Shown: positions 1 through 8,243 of the stretch, in pieces
Position numbering within the stretch: the first letter of the stretch is position 1
Layout of the letters: the number at the start of each line of letters is the position of its first letter
Assembly: GCA_016714125.1 (NCBI GenBank)
Contig: JADJNX010000002.1
Coordinates: forward strand, 124,001-188,000
Length of the DNA stretch: 64,000 bases
Direction of reading: 5' to 3'
From: Ignavibacteriales bacterium
Lineage (GTDB): Bacteria; Bacteroidota; Ignavibacteria; Ignavibacteriales; Ignavibacteriaceae
Position numbers and translations under genes: made by a program
The notes under the pieces: generated by a model
What the model was told of the DNA's origin: nothing
Database searches by the model: none
Seen by the model: the letters and a program-made list of their open reading frames with translations, nothing else

Positions 1-51
1 TAAAATAACCAGCGGCAGATAGTTTGAAATGTCCGAAATGTTAAAATCCAT
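1..51 (-). CDS. nuoN: Probable NADH-quinone oxidoreductase subunit N, N-terminal 17 codons only
   Basis: An ATG on the minus strand lies two bases after the stop of the 120-aa ORF and opens a reading frame that runs off the window edge: MDFNISDISNYLPLVIL. A short polar start followed by a hydrophobic stretch with proline fits the first helix of NuoN. NuoN is the expected antiporter-like subunit after NuoM and is otherwise missing from this operon. Identification rests mainly on operon position, because only 17 residues are visible; another membrane protein is possible. Confidence 0.5.
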   Translation of the reverse strand, partial: MDFNISDISNYLPLVIL

Positions 52-53
52 AC

Positions 54-416
54 CTACTCTATAAATAAAATGTCGTGTTCAGTTTCTTCAATTGTTGCTT
101 CATGTGTATCGGTTTTATACACAGCTATTTTTTTATGCTTACTAACATCAAAAATATTGTCGTCTTTTTCGACTACAATTATTTTGATATTTCCATATTC
201 CGATAATGTTTCGCGGAGAAAATTATACTCAAGAAAATAGAGATTTGTATAATAGTCCTCTTCCACGATGTTTATCCCTTTTGAGCTTGGAGAAAAATCT
301 GTTATGATATCTTTCTCAACAACCACTTTAAGGAATCTCCCTTTAAACGGAAGTATTAATCTGTTCCCGTATAGGAATCCGCTTTTCTTCTCATCAATAC
401 ATTGTTGAATGGTCAT
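54..416 (-). CDS. Unknown 120-aa protein inside the nuo operon
   Basis: I do not recognise this protein. It is a soluble-looking, mixed alpha/beta sequence with many Lys and Glu residues, no signal peptide and no membrane segment. It ends in an acidic stretch (EETEHDILFIE). The start lies two bases after the antiporter stop and has an upstream GAGG, and its own stop lies two bases before the probable nuoN start, so it is almost certainly co-transcribed and translationally coupled with complex I genes. A role in assembly or regulation of the neighbouring membrane proteins would be a guess from position only. Confidence 0.65.
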   Translation of the reverse strand: MTIQQCIDEKKSGFLYGNRLILPFKGRFLKVVVEKDIITDFSPSSKGINIVEEDYYTNLYFLEYNFLRETLSEYGNIKIIVVEKDDNIFDVSKHKKIAVYKTDTHEATIEETEHDILFIE

Positions 417-418
417 CT

Positions 419-1880
419 TTAACCTCTAAAAAAGAAGAACCATATTATTGCATATACCGGCAATAAAATGGGGAGTGAATATTTTATTATGTATTCAATA
501 AATGTCGGTACTCTTACACCGGCACTTTCGGCAATCGATTTGACCATAAAATTAGGACCATTCCCAATATACGTCATCGCACCAAAAAATACAGCACCAA
601 CTGAAATTGCGGTCAAATACTGTATTGCATCAGGATTCTGCAAAAACAACTGTGTTTGAGCAGCTCCGCCGTTAAGATCAAAACCAAATTTACCCATCGC
701 TGCACTCATAAAATTCAGATAGGTTGGGGCATTATCGAGAAACGATGAGAGTGCCCCCGATGCCCAATAGAATAATGAACTTGTAAAGACATCACTGTTC
801 TCTTTTGCAAGGTCAGCAATCAACCTCAAGGCGGGTATCATTGTAAAGAATATCCCTACAAAAAGATATGCCACCTCCTTAATTGGTCCAAAGTCAAACT
901 CATTTGCTTTTAAAACACTTTTATCAGCAGTTTTAAATGCTGCAAACACCACCCCAAACATTATAATCTCCCTGATTCCAACAGGTAATGGATCAAGACT
1001 TGGCACCCATGACATTACTGCAGGATCAAGAAATACTGATCCAATTATAATTGCCAGGTATCCAAGATTTTTTAATCCTTTAAACTCAATCTTTCCTGAA
1101 TATTGCTGTTCCTCTTTTGCACCTGCTTTATTATTCATGTCAAGCATAAAAAATATTGCAAGAATGAGTGCAATTGCAATTATCCAAATAAGCCAAACTT
1201 GCTCAACCACCCAGAAAAAAGGAACACCTTTAAGAAATCCTAAAAACAGTGGTGGGTCACCTATTGGTGTTAAGGCACCACCGGCATTGCTTACCACAAA
1301 AATGAAAAATATAATGTGGTATGACTTAATTCTGTCTTTGTTCATCCTCATAAACGGTCTTATGAGAAGCATCGAAGCACCAGTTGTTCCAATCACATTT
1401 GATATAACCGCACCAAAAAAGGAGAAACAATGTATTTACAAGTGGTGTCGCTTTTTTGTCAACTTTTATCAGAATCCCTCCACTGGCAACAAATAATGAA
1501 CTTAAAAGTGCAATGAAAGAGAGATACTCAACCAAAGTATGTTTAAGACTCACAAAATCATTTAAGACGGTGGCGTAATAAGTTGCCACAATCAAACCAA
1601 GAAAAATGGCGATCCTGTGATAATTATGTTCCCAAAAATGTTGGAAGAGCAATGGTGCAATTGCGATTAACAAGAGCAAAAGTAAAAACGGTATTACCAT
1701 GAAGGGATTTGGTGCCGCAGCATGGTGAGTCGTCTCAGTTGTCGTTGTTTTATCACTATGTGAAAGAACTTTTTCTTGTGTTACACTTTTAACAGTGTCA
1801 GTTGAATCCGGTCTTGTATCGCTGCTTAATAAAATAAACAGGCTAAAAAAGGCTACGAGAAATAGTGTTGTACGCCTCAT
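419..1880 (-). CDS. nhaD: NhaD-family Na+/H+ antiporter (one apparent frameshift)
   Basis: Polytopic inner-membrane ion transporter of the NhaD/arsenite-permease type. The N-terminal part has a signal-like or first membrane segment, a polar Ser/Thr-rich stretch, then membrane segments from about residue 60. The C-terminal part continues with typical family segments, including VSNAGGALTPIGDPPLF, where the GGxxTPIGDPP pattern is characteristic. The frame breaks at A6 (1415-1420 on the plus strand); with five A the protein reads continuously as ...LLFGAVISNVIGTTGAS..., about 486 aa, a normal size. It begins four bases after nuoM and precedes a small ORF and probable nuoN, so the operon places a sodium/proton exchanger among the ion-pumping complex I subunits. 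It is probably an intact gene with a base-calling error. Substrate (Na+ versus another ion) is inferred. Confidence 0.85.
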
Positions 1881-1884
1881 GAAT

Positions 1885-3387
1885 TTATTTTGCGAGTGCC
1901 CCCATCACGGTAGATACTATATTTGATGAGAAGGCTTCACTTAACCTTAAGAAAGTTGAGGGATAAATACCTATCCAGAAAATGAATAGAAGAAATGGAA
2001 CGAGAGTTATCATCTCTCGTGTGTTCAGATCGGTCAATAAATTCATCTTTTCATTTTTAACCGTTTCCAAACAAACTCTTTGGTACATCCAAAGGAGATA
2101 AACTGCAGCGAAGATTACTCCTGTTGCTGCTATTATCGTATAATAAGGGCTTCCAAGTATTGGGGATTTAAATGATCCCACCAAAATTAAAAATTCACCA
2201 ACAAACCCGTTTAAACCGGGAACACCAATCGAAGATAGTGATACTATCAATAAAATCGTTGCGTAAAGCGGAACAATTTTTGCTATTCCACCATAATCGG
2301 CTATCTCGCGAGTGTGGGTTCTTTCATAAATATATCCCACCAAAAGGAACAATGCGCCTGTTGATAAACCATGGTTAACCATCTGAATAATGGCTCCTTG
2401 CATCGACTCAACAGTTAAACCAAAAATACCCAAAACCACAAATCCAAGGTGAGAAACTGAGGAATAAGCAACAAGTTTCTTCATATCCTTCTGAACCATA
2501 GCTACAAGAGCACCATAGATGATTCCTATGACCGCAAGTATCGAGATGACAGAGGCGTATTCTCTTACACCTTCAGGGAAAAGTGGAAGATTAAAACGAA
2601 TCAAACCGTAGGTCCCCATCTTCAGGAGTACACCGGCAAGTATAACTGAGCCTGCCGTGGGTGCCTCAACATGCGCATCGGGCAGCCAGGTGTGAAGAGG
2701 AAACAAAGGTACTTTAATTGCAAAACTTATCGCAAACGCCAAAAACAGCCAATTCTGTTTTGAAGGTTCAAGGGTTGGACCCTGTTTGTAAAGTTCCAAA
2801 AGATCTGTTGTGAAGGTTGTGCCCGAGTTTGCCAGCCAAACAATGGCTACAAGCATCAGCAGTGAACCGGCCATCGTGTAAATAAAAAACTTGACTGAAG
2901 CATAAATTCTGTTTTTTCCACCCCATATACCGATAATAAAGTACATCGGAATGAGCATCGCTTCCCAGAAAATGTAAAAAAGGAAGAGATCAAGAGAAAG
3001 AAATACTCCAAGCATTCCTGCTTCAAGCATTAACATGAAGAATGTAAATTCTTTAACTTTCACATCGATACTTGACCAGGTGGAAAGTAGAGCCAACGGG
3101 GTCATAAAGGTAGTTAAAAGTACCAAAAGAATCGACATTCCATCGATACCAACATGGTAATAAATTCCGAGTCCTTTTACCCATTCGATCTTCTGTGTGA
3201 ACTGAAAATTTGCATTTGCAGGATCGAATGAAAAATAAAGGAACATCGAAACAATAAAAATAACAACTGAAATCGCCAAACCAGCAATTCTGGTAAGTTG
3301 ATGATTCTCTTTGGGTAACAGCAAGACCAGCAAGGACCCAACAATTGGTAAAAGTAAAAGTAGTGTTAAGATAAAGCTATTTTCCAT
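1885..3387 (-). CDS. nuoM: NADH-quinone oxidoreductase subunit M
   Basis: Antiporter-like proton-translocating subunit of respiratory complex I in the inner membrane. At 500 aa it has the usual family length, with about fourteen hydrophobic segments. Conserved features are visible: the essential glutamate in FYIFWEAMLIPMYF (about residue 142), and the PLHTWLPDAHVEAPTAGS segment followed by LLKMGTYGL, which carries the lysine/broken-helix region of the half-channels. The start codon adjoins the nuoL stop with no gap, indicating translational coupling. The antiporter gene follows after four bases. No frame damage is seen. Confidence 0.97.
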   Translation of the reverse strand: MENSFILTLLLLLPIVGSLLVLLLPKENHQLTRIAGLAISVVIFIVSMFLYFSFDPANANFQFTQKIEWVKGLGIYYHVGIDGMSILLVLLTTFMTPLALLSTWSSIDVKVKEFTFFMLMLEAGMLGVFLSLDLFLFYIFWEAMLIPMYFIIGIWGGKNRIYASVKFFIYTMAGSLLMLVAIVWLANSGTTFTTDLLELYKQGPTLEPSKQNWLFLAFAISFAIKVPLFPLHTWLPDAHVEAPTAGSVILAGVLLKMGTYGLIRFNLPLFPEGVREYASVISILAVIGIIYGALVAMVQKDMKKLVAYSSVSHLGFVVLGIFGLTVESMQGAIIQMVNHGLSTGALFLLVGYIYERTHTREIADYGGIAKIVPLYATILLIVSLSSIGVPGLNGFVGEFLILVGSFKSPILGSPYYTIIAATGVIFAAVYLLWMYQRVCLETVKNEKMNLLTDLNTREMITLVPFLLFIFWIGIYPSTFLRLSEAFSSNIVSTVMGALAK

Positions 3388-5328
3388 TTAGAAACTCAAA
3401 ATAATCCAGAATATTGTCCCAACAATTGCAATCATCATTACCACGGCGTAAAATTGAGTTATGCCGGTTTGAAATTGTCTTGCATATTTTGATGCAAAAC
3501 TGATAATCTTTGCAGTTCCGTTAACAGCACCATCAATCACTTTTGCATCGGTAAAACGATATAAAAATGTATCTGAGACAGCCATAATTGGCTTTAGCAC
3601 AACTTTTTCATAAAACTCGTCAACATAATATTTGTTGTATAAAGTTTTATAAAGACCTTTGAATGAGTTTGCAACTGTGGTTGCAATGTCAGGTTTGTTC
3701 AAATAGATGTGTCGAGCAAGCATGATTGCTGCCACGGCTCCAACCACTGATGCACCCATAAGAAGATACTCTTCTAAATGCGAATGCATTGCGCCACCTG
3801 CAAGTTTTCTTGTGGCATCTTTAAATACCGGTGCAAGCCAGGTTTCAAACAGATTCCCATGCTCTCCAACAAAAACTTTTGGCAGCCCGATGAATCCACC
3901 AATGATAGACAACACAGCAAGAACCATCAGAGGGATGGTCATTATTGCGGGTGATTCGTGGGGATGAACATGATGGTGGTCAAACCGCTCCTTCCCTTCA
4001 AAGGTAAGGGTGAGAAGTCTGAACATGTAAAATGCGGTCATAAGGGCAGTTAAGGCACCAATTATCCAAAAAACCACTCCCCCATTGGCATAAGCCATCC
4101 ATAGGATTTCATCTTTTGAAAAGAATCCTGAAAGAGGTGGAATTCCTGAAATGGCAACAGCTCCGATTGCAAAAGTCAAAAATGTCTTTGGCATATATTT
4201 TTTGAGCCCGCCATAATTACGGATATCCTGTTCTTCGTGCATTCCGTGTATCACAGAACCGGCTCCAAGGAATAAAAGGGCTTTAAAGAAAGCATGAGTC
4301 ATTACATGGAAAATACCTGCAGAAAATGCACCCACTCCAAGAGCAAGAAACATATATCCAAGCTGGCTGACCGTTGAGTATGCCAACACTTTTTTAATAT
4401 CGTTTTGAACCAGTCCAATTGTTGCTGCAAAAAATGCAGTAAGTAAACCAACAACTGCAACTATCATCATGGCAGTTGGTGCCATTGCAAAAATAACCGA
4501 TGTTCTGGCGACAAGATAAATACCTGCTGTAACCATCGTAGCAGCATGGATAAGGGCCGACACCGGGGTTGGGCCTGCCATTGCATCGGGTAACCAGACA
4601 TAAAGGGGGATCTGCGCCGACTTGCCGGTGGCTCCAATAAAAAGGAAAATTGCTATGGCTTCAAAGGCCCACGACGGTATTCCCGAGTTGGCAACAAATG
4701 GAAGAACTTCACTAAAATTTAGACTGCCAAAATAGTAGAAGATGAAGAACATCCCTACCAAAAATCCAAAATCACCTATTCTGTTAACTACAAATGCTTT
4801 TTTGGAAGCGTCGGCAACTGTTCCCTTTTCAAACTTGCGGTCGTAATAAAATCCAATTAATAGATATGAACAGAGACCTACTCCCTCCCATCCAAGGAAC
4901 ATAAGAACAAAATTGTCGGCAAGCACAAGATTCATCATTGCAACAATAAAAAGGTTCAAATAAGCGAAAAAACGCCAAAAACCTTTATCACCATGCATAT
5001 ACCCAATCGAGTAGACATGGATGATAAATCCCACACCTGTAACGATGAGCGACATCGTAAGGGAGAGTTGATCTACCTGATAGCTGAAGGCGGCGTTAAT
5101 TCCGCCGGCTTGTATCCAGGTGAACCACTCAACAATACGACTCCGTTTTTCTGCGGGAAGTCCAAGTGTTTCAAAAAATGAAAAAGCGATCACAATAAAA
5201 GCAAGTCCAACCATTCCGGCTCCAATGGAACCGATGATTTTCTCGTTTTTAATGAGTCTTCCAAATAATCCGTTGATCAAAAAACCGATCAATGGAAATA
5301 ATACTGCCAGGTAAATGTATTCTGTCAT
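3388..5328 (-). CDS. nuoL: NADH-quinone oxidoreductase subunit L
   Basis: Largest antiporter-like membrane subunit of complex I, 646 aa, a normal length. The conserved glutamate lies in MFLGWEGVGLCSYLLIG (about residue 147). The channel segment IPLYVWLPDAMAGPTPVSAL is near residue 245, followed by HAATMVTAGIYL. The last 100 residues include the long lateral helix region and a terminal membrane anchor (VVMMIAIVGTIFWIILSF). A His-rich loop (HHHVHPHE) lies before the final segments. It is the third gene of the minus-strand nuoJKLM operon, preceded by a short gap after nuoK. Confidence 0.97.
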   Translation of the reverse strand: MTEYIYLAVLFPLIGFLINGLFGRLIKNEKIIGSIGAGMVGLAFIVIAFSFFETLGLPAEKRSRIVEWFTWIQAGGINAAFSYQVDQLSLTMSLIVTGVGFIIHVYSIGYMHGDKGFWRFFAYLNLFIVAMMNLVLADNFVLMFLGWEGVGLCSYLLIGFYYDRKFEKGTVADASKKAFVVNRIGDFGFLVGMFFIFYYFGSLNFSEVLPFVANSGIPSWAFEAIAIFLFIGATGKSAQIPLYVWLPDAMAGPTPVSALIHAATMVTAGIYLVARTSVIFAMAPTAMMIVAVVGLLTAFFAATIGLVQNDIKKVLAYSTVSQLGYMFLALGVGAFSAGIFHVMTHAFFKALLFLGAGSVIHGMHEEQDIRNYGGLKKYMPKTFLTFAIGAVAISGIPPLSGFFSKDEILWMAYANGGVVFWIIGALTALMTAFYMFRLLTLTFEGKERFDHHHVHPHESPAIMTIPLMVLAVLSIIGGFIGLPKVFVGEHGNLFETWLAPVFKDATRKLAGGAMHSHLEEYLLMGASVVGAVAAIMLARHIYLNKPDIATTVANSFKGLYKTLYNKYYVDEFYEKVVLKPIMAVSDTFLYRFTDAKVIDGAVNGTAKIISFASKYARQFQTGITQFYAVVMMIAIVGTIFWIILSF

Positions 5329-5351
5329 AGCGTGTGTGATATTTTAGTAGG

Positions 5352-5655
5352 CTACCACTTTAAAATGTTAATTTCATCGATGTTGATTGTTAATTTGTTT
5401 CTGAAGATGGCAATAATGATCGCAAGACCAATTGCCACTTCAGCGGCTGCCACCGCCATTACAAAAAATACGAACAATTGCCCAATAACATCTCCAAAAA
5501 AATGAAGAATAGGCAACGAAAGTCAGGTTTGCAGAATTAAGCATCAGCTCAATCGACATAAAAACTACAATCGCATTCCTCCTGGTAAGTACTCCGGTTA
5601 CTCCGGTTACAAACATGAAGGCACTTAAAATAAGGTAATATTCCAGTGGGATCAT
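5352..5655 (-). CDS. nuoK: NADH-quinone oxidoreductase subunit K (one apparent frameshift)
   Basis: Small three-helix membrane subunit of complex I. The N-terminal frame reads MIPLEYYLILSAFMFVTG... and contains the conserved MSIELMLNSANLTFVA segment with its essential glutamate. The frame is lost at A7 (5496-5502 plus strand). With six A it continues as SSFFGDVIGQLFVFFVMAVA and then AAEVAIGLAI, ending in INILKW at 5352. The restored protein is exactly 100 aa, the family norm, and contains the second conserved glutamate. It lies between nuoJ and nuoL in the usual order. Probably intact in the organism. Confidence 0.92.
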
Positions 5656-5663
5656 ACTTATTG

Positions 5664-6173
5664 TTAATCCATTTTCTTTTTAGAAAGTACTAAAGCACCA
5701 ATAGTGGCACTGAGCAAAACAAATGCTATTGCCTCAAAAGGTAAAAGGTAGGTGGTATAGAGTTCACGACCAATAAATTCGATGGTCCCAATCTCAACTC
5801 TGCGGGCGTCATCAGCCATTTTTCCCGGCATTGCAAAAAATATCGAGTAAATAATCTGCAGGAACATCAGAGCACCGATTAAAATCGCGAGAAATTTCTG
5901 CTGTGGACGGTCTTTAAAATATGATTTTTCTTCTGCAGGTCTCAACAACATTAAGACAAACAAAAAAAGCACCATTATTGCACCGGCATAAACAATCACC
6001 TGAACCACTGCAATAAACTGAGCTCTTAATAGCAGGTAAATCCCCGAAAGTGCACAAAAATTCAACACTAAAAATAGTGCGGATATAACCGGATTTTTCC
6101 GTGTGACCATCAAAATTGATGATGCCACCGCTATTAGAGCGAAAAATCCAAATAATCCCTGTTCCAATGTCAT
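5664..6173 (-). CDS. nuoJ: NADH-quinone oxidoreductase subunit J
   Basis: Membrane subunit of complex I, 169 aa with five hydrophobic segments. The family signature around the third helix, VQVIVYAGAIMVLFLFVLML, is present at about residues 57-77 and includes the pi-bulge YAGAI motif. It is the first gene of this operon segment: no nuoH or nuoI lies upstream, because a divergent hrcA operon starts there. The complex I genes of this organism are therefore split over at least two loci. The predicted promoter is 6222-6253. Confidence 0.96.
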   Translation of the reverse strand: MTLEQGLFGFFALIAVASSILMVTRKNPVISALFLVLNFCALSGIYLLLRAQFIAVVQVIVYAGAIMVLFLFVLMLLRPAEEKSYFKDRPQQKFLAILIGALMFLQIIYSIFFAMPGKMADDARRVEIGTIEFIGRELYTTYLLPFEAIAFVLLSATIGALVLSKKKMD

Positions 6174-6221
6174 CGAAAAATTCCTGATTTGATAGTTTAA
6201 AACTCAAAATTAATCAAAAAT

Positions 6222-6253
6222 CAAATATAACTTTTTAATACTATTTAATCAAA
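6222..6253 (-). promoter_or_regulatory. Predicted Bacteroidota-type promoter of the nuoJKLM operon
   Basis: On the minus strand a TTTG (-33) at 6250-6253 is separated by 20 nt from TATATTTG (-7) at 6222-6229. This is an exact match to the TTTG/TAnnTTTG pattern of the primary sigma factor in Bacteroidota. The -7 box lies about 50 nt upstream of the nuoJ start. Confidence 0.65.
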
Positions 6254-6325
6254 AATTATTCGTTTCTCATGTTAAAACTCCGGCGTATCGTGAAATTTAC
6301 ATTCCGGTTACGCAAAAAAAATAAT

Positions 6326-6352
6326 ACTTAATACCTAATACCTGATACCTGC
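6326..6352. repeat. Four short direct repeats, AATACCT type
   Basis: The divergent intergenic region between nuoJ and hrcA contains four consecutive 7-base units of the form AATACTT, AATACCT, AATACCT, GATACCT. They may be a binding array or simply a short tandem repeat; nothing in the sequence decides this. Confidence 0.45.
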
Positions 6353-6375
6353 CCTTTTGCTACCCGATTCCTCCG

Positions 6376-6406
6376 TTTCCCACCCCGCTGATTTTCATTA
6401 TATTTG
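6376..6406 (+). promoter_or_regulatory. Predicted promoter of the hrcA operon
   Basis: TATATTTG at 6399-6406 matches the Bacteroidota -7 box (TAnnTTTG) exactly, and TTTC at 6376-6379 stands 19 nt upstream as an imperfect -33 box. The hrcA start region is 40 nt downstream. No CIRCE inverted repeat (TTAGCACTC-N9-GAGTGCTAA) was seen here. Confidence 0.5.
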
Positions 6407-6445
6407 CAGGTTAAGAACTTTTTATTTCTTTAAAACGGAGTTATT

Positions 6446-7524
6446 CTGAGCATTCATGGAGCAGAGCTTTCTGCACGGGAGAAAAGTATCCTCCGGCATA
6501 TAGTCAATCAGTTTATTTTGACCGCATCCCCGGTTGGAAGCCGGAACATTTCTAAAAATTTGATATTGGACTTTCCCCCGCCACGGTTCGAAATATTATG
6601 GCCGATCTTGAGGATTCAGGCTACATAGGACATCCACATACTTCTGCGGGCAGAGTCCCGACAGATAAAGGATATAGACTGTATGTTGATTCCCTGATGG
6701 ATACTCCCCAGATTAGTGAAGGCACTAAAGAAATTATCAGTTCCGAGATTAAAACCGGACTTACAACTCCCGAAGAAATATTTGGTATAGCTTCAAAGAT
6801 TCTAAGCAGAATTACAGACCAACTCGCTTGTGTTATCTATCCCAAAATTGAAACAGGTGTATTGAGCAGAATTCAGCTCGTTTACCTCGCTTCAAATAAA
6901 ATTCTTGTGGTCATAAGTATAGCGTCAGGACTCGTTAAAACCATTACTCTTGAACTTTCAAGCAGTATCGAAGAAAAACAGATTGATGCCGTTGAGCGGA
7001 TTCTTAATGAAAGACTTGCAGGTCTGCGACTCAAAGAGATCAAGAGCTCGATGAGTGAAAGACTTAAAGATACCGGACTTGAGAGCAACCCGATTATTTC
7101 AATTTTATACGACTCGGCAGATAAACTGTTCAAAGATTTTAACACCGATAACAAAGTTATGCTCTCGGGAGCAAGAAACCTGTTAAGACATCCCGAATTT
7201 GAAGACCCCGGCAAGTTTGAAAATATCGTTGAATTGATCGAGGAAAAGGATATCATTATCCACATCTTTGAAAACAGTTCCGGTATTTTTCTTGAAAAAT
7301 CATCATCGGTTCAAGGGGTAAATATAGTAATCGGCAAAGAACTTCCGTATGGTCAGACTGATGACTATAGTTTTGTTGTTAAAGAGTATAAAGTTGGGGA
7401 AAACACCGGAGCCATGGGAATTATTGGCCCCAAACGAATGGATTATGCAAAGATTATTGCAATAGTGGATTTCACAGCCGGTTTGTTAACCGAATTACTG
7501 ACAAGAAATCAGAACAATGTTTAA
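6446..7524 (+). CDS. hrcA: Heat-inducible transcription repressor HrcA (one apparent frameshift, unusual start)
   Basis: Repressor of class I heat-shock genes; it normally binds CIRCE operators and senses chaperone availability. The N-terminal winged-helix part reads ELSAREKSILRHIVNQFI and TASPVGSRNIS. The frame then breaks at A5 (6554-6558). With six A it continues as SKKFDIGLSPATVRNIMADL, the classic HrcA recognition-helix segment. The rest is in frame to 7524 with the conserved SAGRVPTDKGYRLYVD motif. In this frame there is no ATG after the stop at 6431. A CTG at 6446 lies five bases after GGAG and is the best start, giving about 359 aa. grpE and dnaJ follow, the usual association. Confidence 0.88.
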
Positions 7525-7580
7525 AAGATTAATTGGTAGTTGAATTTTTTATATCAATTATTGGTTAAATAGGAGAAAAT

Positions 7581-8240
7581 ATGAACTTTCGAAAAAAGGA
7601 AAAAAGCGAATTGAAGGACGAAAATTTGAATCCTGAGACTGAATCGACTCCACTTAACGAATAGGAATCAGTTGAAAATCCAACTGAAGAGACAACCGTG
7701 AATAACGATAAAAAAACTAAAACCAGTGAAGTTGAAGTATTAAAAACCGAAGTTGCCAAACTGACAACCCAGGTTGACGAATTGCGTGATCTGCTTGCTC
7801 GTAGAATTGCTGAAATCGACAATATTAAAAGACGGCACCGCGAAGAAACATTAAAAGCATGGTCAGATGCCGAGGGTAGATTTATAACATCACTTCTACC
7901 AATAATTGATAATTTCGACCGTGCAGCTGAAATTGCCCCTAGAACCGAAGATAAACAAAAGATTATTGACGGTTTCATTATGATCCATGATTCACTTGCA
8001 AAACTTCTTGAGCAAAAAGGGTTACAGAAAATTGAAGCCAAAGGGAAACAATTTGACTACAATCTTCACAACGCTATTATGCGTCAACCTAATGCCGATG
8101 TTGAACCCGACACCGTTCTGGAAGAAGTGCAACCGGGATATATCTACAGGGATCAGATCCTTAGACACACAAATGTAATTATAAGTGAAATACCCGACAA
8201 TAATTCCGGGGTTAATTCTGAAGAGGAGACAGAGAATTAA
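7581..8240 (+). CDS. grpE: GrpE nucleotide exchange factor, with an in-frame TAG near the N-terminus
   Basis: Co-chaperone that releases ADP from DnaK. The strong ribosome site AGGAG is six bases before the ATG at 7581. The first 27 codons form a charged disordered tail, as is usual, then TAG occurs at 7662-7664, and the same frame continues to 8240. The conserved region is intact: a coiled coil (about residues 45-90), then AEGRFITSLLPIIDNFDRA and the beta-wing segment with GYIYRDQILRHTNVIIS. An internal GTG at 7698 could start a 180-aa protein that lacks only the tail, but it has no clear ribosome site. A miscalled base in a sense codon is the simplest explanation. dnaJ starts three bases after the stop. 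Confidence 0.88.
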
Positions 8241-8243
8241 GAT

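Noticed and set aside
1415..1420. Programmed ribosomal frameshift or transcriptional slippage at A-rich sites
   Set aside because: Too many unrelated genes are affected, in both directions, at different bases including G and C runs; error is the simpler cause.
6174..6445. CIRCE operator in front of hrcA
   Set aside because: No TTAGCACTC or GAGTGCTAA half-site was found on reading the region.
7662..7664. TAG as pyrrolysine or a recoded amber codon in grpE
   Set aside because: Other genes in the window do not carry internal TAG in conserved regions, and no supporting element is visible; a base error explains it.
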